Shown: positions 18,269 through 27,840 of the stretch, in pieces | Layout of the letters: every line of letters begins with the position of its first letter | Position numbering within the stretch: position 1 is the first letter of the stretch | Source: Zetaproteobacteria bacterium | Lineage (GTDB): Bacteria > Pseudomonadota > Zetaproteobacteria > Mariprofundales > J009 | Assembly: GCA_003696765.1 (NCBI GenBank) | Contig: RFFX01000028.1 | Coordinates: 1 to 47,489, forward strand | Length of the DNA: 47,489 nt | Direction of reading: 5' to 3' | Translations under genes and position numbers: made by a program | Notes under the pieces: generated by a model | Databases searched by the model: none | The model's input: only the letters and a program-made list of their open reading frames with translations | What the model was told of the DNA's origin: nothing

Positions 18269-18432
18269 CCGGCGGGACGCCGGCATCGTAGCGTCTCCGC
18301 GCCGCCTCGCAAAAGGCGGACCGCCGCCGACTCGCCTCCCGCCCCGCCTTCGCCTTCCCTTGCGATGCGCCGCGGCTAGCGTTGGGCGCCATCCGGCCTC
18401 CGGAACGCCGCCACCATCATCCCCACCTTCCG

Positions 18433-18438
18433 AAGGAG
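18433..18438 (+). promoter_or_regulatory. Shine-Dalgarno that decides the HDOD gene start (ATC codon)
   Basis: AAGGAG lies seven bases before the ATC at 18446. The HDOD reading frame is open back to a TAG at about 18377 and contains no ATG, GTG or TTG upstream of 18530. This motif is the only well-placed ribosome binding site I can see for it. Confidence 0.5.
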
Positions 18439-18445
18439 CCCGACC

Positions 18446-19270
18446 ATCGACCGGAACGAGGCCATCGCCAGGCTGCGGGTCATCCAGGACATCCCGACCC
18501 TGCCCGACTGCTTCCTGCGCATCCAGCAGGTGCTGCGCCATCCCGACAGCGACAGCGCCGATCTGGCCGATGTCATCCGCACCGACCAGGCGACCAGCGC
18601 CATGGTGCTCAAGCAGGCCAACTCGCCCGCTTTCAGCGGTGGCACGCGCACCATCGCCTCGATTCAGGAGGCGGTCACCAGGCTGGGGATGAACGAGGTG
18701 GCGGAGATCGCCATGATCATCTCGCTGGTGCAGGGCTTCCCGCTGCCCGCCACCGCCGGCAAGGTGCGGCGGTTCTGGACCCACGCCTTCCTGGTCGGCT
18801 CCATCGCCGAGGAGATCGGCCGGCGGATCCCCGAAGGGGAGAGGCTCGACCGACAGCAGCTCTTCACCGCCGGACTGCTGCACGACATCGGCCGCGCCGT
18901 CCTCGGCCTACGCATCGATCCCGACTACTTCAACCGCCCCACGGGCGTGCTGGACGACGACGAGAAGACGCTGGAGCTGGAGCTGGCCAACTACGGCATC
19001 GACCACGCCGAGGCCGGCGCCATCCTGATGGAGCTGTGGGGCTTTCCCCAGATCCTGATCGACATCGTGCTGCACTACCACCGCCCCTACGGCGAGTGCC
19101 ACCTGCTGCCGGCGGCGATCATCCACCTGGCCAACGACATCGCCCGCACCGAGGGGCGGCGCATCGCCACGATCGAGGATGCGGCCGTCGCACTGCGGGA
19201 GGGGAGACTCTATCGGGATCTGGACGAACGGATCGCGGAGATGCTGCAGCGGCTCGGCGAAGGCGATTGA
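18446..19270 (+). CDS. HDOD-domain signalling protein, probable ATC start
   Basis: The protein is about 274 aa. The whole length fits an HDOD domain, a catalytically inactive HD-like module of signalling proteins. IPTLPDCFLRIQQVL opens it; DQATSAMVLKQANSPAFS is the typical core; IQEAVTRLGMNEVAEIAMI and LFTAGLLHDIGRAVLG follow. The HDOD core begins before the first canonical start codon (GTG 18530), so a start at 18530 would cut off the domain's first helix. An ATC at 18446 with AAGGAG seven bases upstream gives a complete domain. Either this gene uses a rare ATC start, or the sequence has a single-base error in an ATG. It is convergent with trpC and divergent from alaC. Its target pathway is unknown. 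Confidence 0.8.
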   Translation: MDRNEAIARLRVIQDIPTLPDCFLRIQQVLRHPDSDSADLADVIRTDQATSAMVLKQANSPAFSGGTRTIASIQEAVTRLGMNEVAEIAMIISLVQGFPLPATAGKVRRFWTHAFLVGSIAEEIGRRIPEGERLDRQQLFTAGLLHDIGRAVLGLRIDPDYFNRPTGVLDDDEKTLELELANYGIDHAEAGAILMELWGFPQILIDIVLHYHRPYGECHLLPAAIIHLANDIARTEGRRIATIEDAAVALREGRLYRDLDERIAEMLQRLGEGD

Positions 19271-19274
19271 GCGC

Positions 19275-20087
19275 TCAGGAACCGCCGTCCGCGTCCGCTC
19301 CTTCACCGAGCAGCGCCGCAAGGGCCCTGCCCGGATCGGCCTGACGCATCAGCGACTCCCCCACCAGAAAACAGTGTACGCCGAGCCGCTCCATGCGGCG
19401 GCGGTCGGCCGCGGAGTGGATGCCCGATTCGGTCACCACCGTCCGCCCGGCGGGCAGCCGCGGCAGCAGCCGTTCGGTGACGGCGAGATCGGTGGCGAAG
19501 GTGTGCAGATTGCGGTTGTTGATGCCGACAAGCGTCGTCTCCAGCAGCAGCGCCCGTTCCAGCTCCGCCTCGTCGTGCACCTCGGGCAGGATGGTCAGCC
19601 CCATCTCGCGCGCCGCCGCGGCGATCTCGGCGATCGGCCCGTCGTCGAGCATCGCCATGATGATCAGGATGGCATCGGCGCCGAGCGCGCGCGCCTCGAC
19701 CACCTGGTAGGGATCGACGATGAACTCCTTGCGCAGGATGGGCAGCGCCACCCGCTCGCGGATGGCGCGCAGGTGGTCGTCGCTGCCCTGGAAGTAGCGC
19801 TGGTCGGTCAGCACCGACAGGCAGGCCGCGCCCGCTTCCTGATAGCGTTCGGCGATCCAGACCGGATCGAAATCGGCCCGGATCACCCCCCGGGATGGGC
19901 TGGCCTTCTTTACCTCGGCGATCACCGCCGTTTTCCCGGCCCCGGCCCGCTGGACCAGTGCGGCGCGGAAGTCGCACGGGGTGTAGCCCTCCGCCCGGCG
20001 CAGCAGCTCCGCCTCGCCGAGCCGCTGCTTGCAGGCGCGGAGATGGCTGCGCTTGTAGCCGGCGATCTCCTGCAGGATGCTGCTCAT
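19275..20087 (-). CDS. trpC: Indole-3-glycerol phosphate synthase
   Basis: TrpC closes the indole ring to make indole-3-glycerol phosphate in tryptophan synthesis. The protein is 270 aa and monofunctional, with no TrpF domain fused. It has the TIM-barrel motifs: AVIAEVKKASPSRGVI (catalytic lysines), CLSVLTDQRYFQGS, LRKEFIVDPYQV, GINNRNLHTF and VVTESGIHS. The ATG at 20087 overlaps the trpD stop (GCATGAGC), so translation is coupled. It is the last gene of the trpE-trpG-trpD-trpC set and is convergent with the HDOD gene. trpF, trpB and trpA are not in the window. Confidence 0.97.
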   Translation of the reverse strand: MSSILQEIAGYKRSHLRACKQRLGEAELLRRAEGYTPCDFRAALVQRAGAGKTAVIAEVKKASPSRGVIRADFDPVWIAERYQEAGAACLSVLTDQRYFQGSDDHLRAIRERVALPILRKEFIVDPYQVVEARALGADAILIIMAMLDDGPIAEIAAAAREMGLTILPEVHDEAELERALLLETTLVGINNRNLHTFATDLAVTERLLPRLPAGRTVVTESGIHSAADRRRMERLGVHCFLVGESLMRQADPGRALAALLGEGADADGGS

Positions 20088-21133
20088 GCGCCGGCCGCCT
20101 CGTTGCTGAAGGCGACCAGCCGGGCCAGCTGCGCTTGCGCCCGGCCGTCGTCGATCGCCGCCGCCGCCTGTGCGATCCCGTCGGCGATCCCCTCGGCGCG
20201 AGTGCAGACCCACAGGGCGGCGCCGGCGTTGAGCAGCACGATCTCCCGCGCCGGCCCCCTCTCGCCGGCAAGGATGCGTTCGATCAGCGCGGCGTTGGCG
20301 GTGGCATCCCCGCCCCGGAGCGCCGCCGGCGCCGCCCGCGCCACACCGAAGGCGGCCGGATCGATCTCGAAGGGGCGAAGCTGCCCCTCCTCGACCAGCA
20401 CGGCGTCGGTCACGTCGGTGGTGGTGATCTCGTCCAGCCCGTCGCGGCCGTGGACCACCAGCGCGCGCCGCACGCCGAGCCGGGCTAACGCCTGCGCCAT
20501 CAGCTCCAGCCGGTCGGCGCCGTAGACGCCGACCACCTGAAACTCCGCCCGCGCCGGGTTGGTCAGCGGCCCGAGCAGGTTGAAGATGGTGCGCACCCCC
20601 AGTTCGCGGCGGGGGCCGGCGGCGTGCTTCATCGCCGGATGGTGGCCGGGGGCGAACATGAAGCCGATGCCGGTCTCGTCGATGCAGCGCGCCACCTGCT
20701 CCGGGGTCAACGCCAGATCGACCCCCAACGCCTCGAGCACATCGGCGCTGCCCGAGCGGGAGGAGATGGCGCGGTTGCCGTGCTTGGCCACCGGCTGGCC
20801 GCAGGCGGCGACCACCAGCGCCACGGCGGTGGAGATGTTGAAGGTGCCTGCGCCGTCCCCGCCGGTGCCGCAGGTATCGAGCAGGCCGCGCCGCTTCGGT
20901 CGGACCGGGCGGGAGGCGGCGCGCATGGCGCGGGCGGCGCCGGCGACCATCTCCGCCGTCTCACCGCGCAGCGCCAGCCCCATGAGCATGGCGCCGATCT
21001 GGGCCGGTGTCGCCGATCCGGCCATGATGGCGGCGACCGCCGCCTCGACCATGGCGCCGTCGATCTCCGCGCCGGCGTGCAGCGCGCGCAGCAGCCGTGC
21101 CACCGCCTCGGTGTGTGCTTCCCTATATTCCAT
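20084..21133 (-). CDS. trpD: Anthranilate phosphoribosyltransferase
   Basis: TrpD joins anthranilate to phosphoribosyl pyrophosphate. The protein is 349 aa, the usual size. The PRPP-binding loop [17 protein letters not shown] is present, with [21 protein letters not shown], the [12 protein letters not shown] segment and the [11 protein letters not shown] anthranilate region. Two ATGs lie side by side (21136 and 21133). I chose 21133 because GGAGG is six bases before it. The start overlaps the end of trpG, and the stop overlaps trpC by four bases. It is separate from TrpG; the two are fused in some enterics. Confidence 0.97.
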   Translation of the reverse strand: MEYREAHTEAVARLLRALHAGAEIDGAMVEAAVAAIMAGSATPAQIGAMLMGLALRGETAEMVAGAARAMRAASRPVRPKRRGLLDTCGTGGDGAGTFNISTAVALVVAACGQPVAKHGNRAISSRSGSADVLEALGVDLALTPEQVARCIDETGIGFMFAPGHHPAMKHAAGPRRELGVRTIFNLLGPLTNPARAEFQVVGVYGADRLELMAQALARLGVRRALVVHGRDGLDEITTTDVTDAVLVEEGQLRPFEIDPAAFGVARAAPAALRGGDATANAALIERILAGERGPAREIVLLNAGAALWVCTRAEGIADGIAQAAAAIDDGRAQAQLARLVAFSNEAAGA

Positions 21134-21770
21134 CATCCCCCTCCATGCGCAGGAATGCGCGCAGCAACGCATGACCGTGCTCGCTCAGAATCGATTCCGG
21201 ATGGAACTGCACCCCGACGGTGGGATGGTGGCGATGGCGCAGCCCCATCAGCTCCCCCTCCATCGTCCACGCCGTCCGCTCCAGCACCGGAGGCAGCGGC
21301 TCGGCGACGATCAGCGAGTGGTAGCGGGTGGCGGTGAAGGGGGAGGGAAGCCCGGCGAACAGACCTCGGCCGTCGTGGTGGATGGCGCTGGTCTTGCCGT
21401 GCATCAGCCGGGGGGCGGAGACCACCGATCCGCCGAAGCAGTGGGCGATCGCCTGATGGCCCAGACAGACACCGAGGATCGGCACCCGGCCGCTGAAGCG
21501 GCGGATCACCTCCAGCGAGACGCCGGCATCCTCCGGCCCGCCCGGACCGGGCGAGATGACGATGTGGCCGGGGGCCAGCGCCTCGACTTCCTCAGGCGTG
21601 ATGCGGTCGTTGCGCCGGACCAGCGGCTCCTCGCCGAGTTCGCCGAAATACTGCACAAGATTGTAGGTGAAGGAGTCGTAGTTGTCGATCACCAGCAGCC
21701 GGCCCGGCCGGTCGGATGACGGGGCGACCTCCTCCCGCTCGTGGATCGCGGCTTCGTGTGCGGCGCTCAT
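21123..21770 (-). CDS. trpG: Anthranilate synthase component II (glutamine amidotransferase)
   Basis: TrpG releases ammonia from glutamine for TrpE. The protein is 215 aa; about 20 residues precede the conserved core [22 protein letters not shown]. The catalytic nucleophile is Cys102 in GVCLGHQAI, and the His/Glu pair is in [20 protein letters not shown] is the oxyanion strand. The ATG at 21770 overlaps the trpE stop (CGATGAGC). In some bacteria this subunit also serves folate synthesis; the operon position favours tryptophan here, and no pabB is nearby. Confidence 0.96.
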   Translation of the reverse strand: MSAAHEAAIHEREEVAPSSDRPGRLLVIDNYDSFTYNLVQYFGELGEEPLVRRNDRITPEEVEALAPGHIVISPGPGGPEDAGVSLEVIRRFSGRVPILGVCLGHQAIAHCFGGSVVSAPRLMHGKTSAIHHDGRGLFAGLPSPFTATRYHSLIVAEPLPPVLERTAWTMEGELMGLRHRHHPTVGVQFHPESILSEHGHALLRAFLRMEGDDGI

Positions 21771-23155
21771 CGATTCCCTCCGGCCAGCGCCACCGCGCGG
21801 AACATCGCCGTCGCCTTGTTGACGCACTCCTGATGTTCCCGCGCCGGGTCGGAGTCGGCGACGATGCCGGCGCCGGCCTGCACCTGCACCCGCCCGTCGC
21901 GGATCACCGCGGTGCGGATGGCGATCGCCGTGTCCATGCGGCCGCCGCCGAAGGCGATATATCCGATGCAGCCGGCATAGGGGCCGCGCGCCTCCCCCTC
22001 CAGTTCGTCGATGATCTGCATCGCCCGCACCTTGGGCGCGCCGGAGACGGTGCCGGCGGGGAAGGTGGCGGCCAGCAGGTCGATGGCGTCCACCCCGTCG
22101 CGCAGCACCCCCTCGACCTGCGAGACGATGTGCATCACATGGGAGTAGCGCTCGATCACCATCGATTCGGTCACCTCTACGCTGCCGAAGCGGCAGACCC
22201 GGCCGAGGTCGTTGCGGCCGAGGTCGACCAGCATCACATGCTCGGCCCGCTCCTTGGCGTCGGCCAGCAGCTCGCGCGCCAGCGCGGCATCGGCATCGGC
22301 ATCGGCGCCGCGCGGCCGGGTGCCGGCGATCGGCCGCACGATGGCCCGTCGCCCCTCCTTGCGCACCAGGATCTCCGGCGAAGAGCCGACCAGCACGGTG
22401 TCGTCGATGGCCAGGTAGAAGAGGTAGGGTGAGGGGTTGATGTGGCGCACCGCCCGGTAGATGGTCAGCGGATCCCCCTCAAGCGGCGCCGAGAAGCGCT
22501 GGGAGAGCACCACCTGGAAGATGTCGCCGGCGCGGATGTGGTCGCGCGCCTGCTGCACCATCGCCTCGAACGCCGCCCGGCTGCAGTGGGCCTGCGGCGC
22601 CACCGCTCCCTCCGCCGGGGCGAGGTCGAGCGGCGTGAGGCCGTGGGGCTGGGCCAGCCGCGCCTCGATGGCGTCGAGGATCGCCGCCGCAGCATCGTCC
22701 TGACCGGTGACGCAGAGGTGGAGCACGCCGCGCAGGTTGTCGACCACCACGAAGCGGTCGATCAACATGAACCCGGCCACCGCGCCGCAGGCGTCTCGCT
22801 GCGGCGCGCCCGGCTCGAAGCGGTGGACCACATCGTAGGAGAAGTAGCCGACCGCCCCGCCGCTGAAAGGCAGGTCGGTCTCGATCGCCGGCCGGTCGAT
22901 CACCTGCGCGCGCAGCCAGCTCTCGATCGCCCCGGTGCGCTCCCGGCTGGAGCCGTCGCGATGGTGGATGTGCAGCCGGCCGTCGCGCTCCACCACCCGC
23001 TCGGCCGGATCGAAGCCGATGATGCTGTAGCGCCCCCAGCGCTCGCCCCCCTCGGCCGACTCGAACAGCACGCAGGCCCCCTCCGCGCGCAGGCGGGCGA
23101 AGAGGGTGAGCGCCGTCTCACAGTCGGCGGAGCGGGTGCGGCGGTGGAGCTTCAA
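21767..23155 (-). CDS. trpE: Anthranilate synthase component I
   Basis: TrpE converts chorismate to anthranilate. The protein is about 462 aa. The feedback-site segment [18 protein letters not shown] is near residue 35. The catalytic C-terminal half contains [49 protein letters not shown] and [12 protein letters not shown], then the end [18 protein letters not shown] propose TTG 23155, which gives [12 protein letters not shown] and matches the short N-terminus of relatives. Longer in-frame starts to 23416 read antisense through tRNA-Ala and are rejected. No leader peptide with tandem Trp codons was seen in the 77 bases between trpE and the tRNA, so attenuation by that route is not apparent. 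Confidence 0.93.
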   Translation of the reverse strand: MKLHRRTRSADCETALTLFARLRAEGACVLFESAEGGERWGRYSIIGFDPAERVVERDGRLHIHHRDGSSRERTGAIESWLRAQVIDRPAIETDLPFSGGAVGYFSYDVVHRFEPGAPQRDACGAVAGFMLIDRFVVVDNLRGVLHLCVTGQDDAAAAILDAIEARLAQPHGLTPLDLAPAEGAVAPQAHCSRAAFEAMVQQARDHIRAGDIFQVVLSQRFSAPLEGDPLTIYRAVRHINPSPYLFYLAIDDTVLVGSSPEILVRKEGRRAIVRPIAGTRPRGADADADAALARELLADAKERAEHVMLVDLGRNDLGRVCRFGSVEVTESMVIERYSHVMHIVSQVEGVLRDGVDAIDLLAATFPAGTVSGAPKVRAMQIIDELEGEARGPYAGCIGYIAFGGGRMDTAIAIRTAVIRDGRVQVQAGAGIVADSDPAREHQECVNKATAMFRAVALAGGNR

Positions 23156-23232
23156 GGGGTCCGGGAGCGGGCCGGCAGAAAGACGTTGACAGCGGCAGGC
23201 TGCAGCGGCGTAATTCGCCGCCTCCGCGACAC

Positions 23233-23308
<76 letters not shown>

Positions 23309-23539
23309 AATCCTCCACTCCTCCCTCCCGGAACAGCCCCGCCGCGGCGCGGCGCGGCAGCCTCCTCCCGCAGGATCCCCCCCCTCTTCGGACTGATTTC
23401 TCCGTCGTGCGCGCACCGATCCATCGCGCCGAACCCTACGGTGTTCCCCCCGCGAGCACTACAGCCCCTCCGGCCCACATACACCGATGGCCGTTCCCCC
23501 TCTGCACGGATCACTCGACGGGAGCGGTCGTTCGCGCGG

Positions 23540-23839
23540 CTACCCCTTCCGCTGCTCCTTGCGCGCACGGATCCGGGCGCGCTTCTCCTCCACCGCCCGG
23601 GCGTCGCGCCGCCGCTGCAGCGGACGATAGATCTCCACCCGATCCCCGTCGCGGAGCTCCCGGCTCAAAGGGACCAGCCTGGCGAAGATGCCGACCTTGT
23701 TGTGTGTCAGATCGATCTCCGGACACTGCTCCATGATCCCGCTCTTCTCGATCGCCTCCTCCACCGTCGCCCCGGCCTCCAGCTCCACCTCGATGCGGTG
23801 CTGCCGGTGGGGCAGGGCGTAGATCACCTCGACCTTCAC
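23540..23839 (-). CDS. rnfH: RnfH / UPF0125 family protein
   Basis: This small protein (99 aa) has a ubiquitin-like beta-grasp fold in the RnfH/YfjF family. [23 protein letters not shown] is the opening strand pair, [11 protein letters not shown] and [27 protein letters not shown] are family hallmarks, and a basic C-terminal tail follows. The function is not established; despite the name, no Rnf complex genes are adjacent. The GTG at 23839 overlaps the ratA stop (CGGTGAAGG), the classic ratA-rnfH pairing. The 231 bases between its 3' end and tRNA-Ala hold nothing I can recognise. Confidence 0.9.
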   Translation of the reverse strand: MKVEVIYALPHRQHRIEVELEAGATVEEAIEKSGIMEQCPEIDLTHNKVGIFARLVPLSRELRDGDRVEIYRPLQRRRDARAVEEKRARIRARKEQRKG

Positions 23840-24276
23840 CGCGCGGACGCCTGAAGCTGCAACGCCCGCTGCTCGAAGGCGGCGACCATGGCGCGGCAGG
23901 CGGTGGAGAAGAGGGGGGCGGCGACCACGTCGAGCATCATGCTGCGGAAGGCGAACTGGATGGAGAAACGGACCCGGCAGCGGCTGTCGTCGACGGCGTC
24001 GAAGCTCCAGATGCTCTCGAGGAATCGGAACGGCCCCTCATGGAGGCGGATCTCGACCAGCTGCCCGGGAAGCAGACGGTCGACAGTGCTGAAGCGGTAG
24101 CGCATGCCGGCAAGCTCCGCCACCAGCTCGGCGGTGATGGTGTCCCGATCCCGGGCGAGAATCCGGGCATCGGCCACCCACGGCAGGAACTGCGGATAGG
24201 AGGGGATGTCGACGACCAGTGCATACATGGTCGATGCGCTGCAGGCGATGATGCGCTGTTCCTCGAAGCTGTGCAT
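23836..24276 (-). CDS. ratA: RatA / UbiJ-partner START-fold protein (COQ10 family)
   Basis: The protein is 146 aa, a polyketide-cyclase/START-like fold. It has the family opening [22 protein letters not shown], the central [13 protein letters not shown], and the C-terminal [13 protein letters not shown]...[15 protein letters not shown] followed by the amphipathic helix. Relatives are the Coq10-type ubiquinone-binding proteins; E. coli RatA has also been reported to block 70S ribosome assembly. Which role applies here cannot be decided from sequence. ATG 24276 fits the family N-terminus (MHSFEEQRI). It lies between der and rnfH on the minus strand and overlaps rnfH by four bases. Confidence 0.9.
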   Translation of the reverse strand: MHSFEEQRIIACSASTMYALVVDIPSYPQFLPWVADARILARDRDTITAELVAELAGMRYRFSTVDRLLPGQLVEIRLHEGPFRFLESIWSFDAVDDSRCRVRFSIQFAFRSMMLDVVAAPLFSTACRAMVAAFEQRALQLQASAR

Positions 24277-24342
24277 CGGACGGGCGCCGGCTTCAGCCCC
24301 GGCGGCGTGGAATGGCGATGCCGGCCTCCGGCGGAGCCGCCA

Positions 24343-25728
<1,386 letters not shown>

Positions 25729-25734
25729 GGCGGG

Positions 25735-26952
25735 TCAGTGGATCAGGTAGAGGCCACCGCGGCTGGTGCGCACGATCAGCCCGCGCGGCGTCACCACCGG
25801 AGCGCGGTCGATCGAACCGGGAAAGGAGAGGAGGCCGCGGGGGTGGCCATCCATGTCGAAGCGGCGCAGCAGGCCGCGATCGTCGGCCACCCAGATCCAT
25901 CCCTTCCACGGCGTGACCGAGGTCGGCTCGCCGACGCCAAGCTTACGCTTCCACAGAACCGCACCGCTCTGGATATCGACGGCGCGCAGCACGCCGCCGC
26001 TGTCGGCCAGGAACAGCCGCCCGCCGGCCAGACGCGGCGCGGCGCGCAGGGAGAGATCGCGGCTGGCGACCTGCTCGCCGGTGTCGCGGTTGAGGATCCT
26101 AAGGCTCCCCTGGTAGAGCGGGACCAACAGGGCGGGGGCGACGCGGTCGAGGCCGTAGTGCAGCCGGTCGAGCGCCAGCATGTCGGCGATCGGCGCCTTC
26201 ATCTCGCTCAGCACGGCGGCATCGGCGTTGAGCAGCAGTTGCTTGCGCCACAACAGGTCGCCGTTCTCCCCCTTGAGGGCGATCAGATCGCCGGTGGTGA
26301 GCACGGCGAGCACACGCCGGGTCGGTGCGTAGACGACCAGCGGGTCCGGGGCGGCGTAGATGGAGACCCCGCCCGGGTAGCCGTCGAAGCTCCACACCTT
26401 CGTTCCCGTGCGGGAGAAGCGGTAGATGCGGTTGTCCATGGTCTGGACCAGGAAGCCGTCGTCGATGGGCACCGGCGATCCCAGCAACAGCGTGGAGAGG
26501 GAATAGCGCCAGCGGATCCGGCCCCCGTCCGGATCGACGCCGTACAGGGTGCCGGTGATGTCGCCGACCACCACCGTCCCGTCGGAGAGCTGAAGGGTGC
26601 CGGACTCGACCCCGTCGGAGAGGGCGATGCGGCGCAACTCCCGCCCGTCGTCGAGCGAGAGGATCCGCACGAAGCCGTCTTCACAGCCGAGAGCGACGGC
26701 GGCCGTACCGTCGTGCAGACGGATCAGGGCCGGCCGGCTATAGGCGGGGTTGCCCCCCAGGGGAAGGAAATCGACCTCCCGCCGCCAGACGATCTCCGGA
26801 TCCTGGCGAGGGGGGAGCTCCACCCGGGCGGGCGTTCCCTCATCTCCGTGCGCCCAGAAACGCAACGCCCCGACGGCGGAGCATCCGGTGAACAACACCG
26901 CCCCGATGCATGACGAAAGCAGTGCGGAAAGGGCCCGACCGGAGCAGAGCAG
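25735..26952 (-). CDS. bamB: Outer-membrane assembly lipoprotein BamB, probable CTG start
   Basis: BamB is the beta-propeller lipoprotein subunit of the BAM complex. From CTG 26952 the product is 405 aa, beginning with a lipoprotein signal peptide (a short start with Arg6, a hydrophobic core, lipobox LFTG-C at about 21-24). The repeated PQQ-like blades are visible: GDITGTLYGVDPDGGRIRW, DLIALKGENGDLLW, GSLRILNRDTGEQVA and GVLRAVDIQSGAVLWKRKL. The first canonical in-frame start, GTG 26898, would leave only five residues before the lipid cysteine. CTG 26952 has GGAGGG five bases upstream, and the frame offers no ATG, GTG or TTG in between. It follows the YfgM-like gene and precedes der, the common yfgM-bamB-der order. 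Confidence 0.92.
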   Translation of the reverse strand: MLCSGRALSALLSSCIGAVLFTGCSAVGALRFWAHGDEGTPARVELPPRQDPEIVWRREVDFLPLGGNPAYSRPALIRLHDGTAAVALGCEDGFVRILSLDDGRELRRIALSDGVESGTLQLSDGTVVVGDITGTLYGVDPDGGRIRWRYSLSTLLLGSPVPIDDGFLVQTMDNRIYRFSRTGTKVWSFDGYPGGVSIYAAPDPLVVYAPTRRVLAVLTTGDLIALKGENGDLLWRKQLLLNADAAVLSEMKAPIADMLALDRLHYGLDRVAPALLVPLYQGSLRILNRDTGEQVASRDLSLRAAPRLAGGRLFLADSGGVLRAVDIQSGAVLWKRKLGVGEPTSVTPWKGWIWVADDRGLLRRFDMDGHPRGLLSFPGSIDRAPVVTPRGLIVRTSRGGLYLIH

Positions 26953-26953
26953 T

Positions 26954-27550
26954 TCAGCCCTCCGCGGCCAACAGCCGTTCGATACGCCGCCTCAGCTCGC
27001 CATCGTGTGAGGGGGCAGCGAGCGCCCGGCGCAGCTCCTCACGCCGACGGGCCGCCTCCCGGGCCACCTCCGCGCGCAGATAGTGGCGCAGCTGTTCATA
27101 CTCCTCACCCACCTTCTCCTCCAACAACGCCGCGGCCCGATCACCGTGGCCGCCGTCGATCAGCCGCTCCGCAAGATCGAGCCTCGCCTGCCACTTCAGC
27201 TCCTCCGGCGCATCACTCGCCAGCAGTCGGGTCAGATACTCCCGCGCCCGCGCCTCGTCGAGCGAGACCAGCTGGAAGAGCGAGAGCGGGGCGTAGCCGG
27301 TCCGGCCGTAGTCGCGGACGATATTCTCCAGCAGCGCCTTGCGTTTGGCGCGATCGTCGAGCGCCAATGCCTGGTAGTAGATGGTCGCTGCGGCCCGCTT
27401 GTCCGCCTTGACCCGCTCCGACCAGAGGGTGCCGGCGAGCAGGGCGATGATCACGATCGCGCCGATCGCACCCACCATCTGCCGGTTGGCGGTCAGCCAG
27501 GCGGTGATCTGCGCCGAGCGCATCTCCTGCTTCAGTTCGTCGAGTTCCAT
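26954..27550 (-). CDS. YfgM-like membrane-anchored TPR protein (ancillary SecYEG translocon subunit type)
   Basis: The protein is 198 aa. A short cytoplasmic N-terminus (ELDELKQEMRSAQITAWL) precedes one transmembrane helix (about 26-43, VGAIGAIVIIALLAGTLW). A periplasmic helical TPR-like region follows, with repeated Ala/Leu/Glu helices and an Arg/Glu-rich end. In E. coli YfgM associates with PpiD and the Sec translocon; that role is inferred here from the architecture and the yfgM-bamB-der order. ATG 27550 has AGGA eight bases upstream. An in-frame extension upstream to 27790 only translates repeat copy G. Confidence 0.82.
   Translation of the reverse strand: MELDELKQEMRSAQITAWLTANRQMVGAIGAIVIIALLAGTLWSERVKADKRAAATIYYQALALDDRAKRKALLENIVRDYGRTGYAPLSLFQLVSLDEARAREYLTRLLASDAPEELKWQARLDLAERLIDGGHGDRAAALLEEKVGEEYEQLRHYLRAEVAREAARRREELRRALAAPSHDGELRRRIERLLAAEG
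26958..26963 (-). promoter_or_regulatory. Shine-Dalgarno that supports the bamB CTG start
   Basis: On the minus strand GGAGGG lies five bases before CTG 26952, inside the last codons of the YfgM-like gene. It is the only good ribosome binding site positioned to give BamB a complete lipoprotein signal peptide. Confidence 0.5.
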
Positions 27551-27647
27551 GGTCTGATCCTGATTGCCGATTCCATCACGACACCTCCCTCCTCGGCCCC
27601 CTGCCCGACGGCGAACGCTAGCCGCAGCCTTGGGTCCGCGCCATGAA

Positions 27648-27817
27648 GGATTTCGCAAGAAACCATCATCGCAACCATGGAGGGTCGCGCAAATCCGTCG
27701 CGCAAATCCGTAGGTTGCGCATCCAACCGACGGATTTGTAAGGGGATCGAAGACCGCGTGCTTCGATCCCCGTGAAGCCAAAAAGCCCACGGGCGGACTT
27801 TTTGCGATTCCATCATG
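27648..27817 (+). repeat. Multi-hairpin intergenic repeat, copy G
   Basis: F orientation on plus, between the 3' end of the PerM gene and the 5' region of the YfgM-like gene (both minus). H3 is CAAATCCGTAGGTTG/CCAACCGACGGATTTG, H4 is GGGGATCGAAG/CTTCGATCCCC (perfect, and different from the GCGATCG form elsewhere), and H5 is AAAAAGCCC/GGACTTTTT. The right end reads GCGATTCCATCATGAAG although no plus-strand gene begins there. An exact 13-base tandem duplication (TCGCGCAAATCCG at 27685-27697 and 27698-27710) interrupts the H2-H3 junction. Confidence 0.88.
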
Positions 27818-27840
27818 AAGCGGATGCGGATGCCGGCGTC

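Noticed and set aside
23156-23232. trp leader peptide for attenuation
   Set aside because: No short frame with consecutive Trp codons and no terminator/antiterminator pair was seen before trpE.
23309-23539. Possible small gene between tRNA-Ala and rnfH
   Set aside because: Short open frames here have no ribosome binding site and no recognisable protein features; nothing supportable was found.
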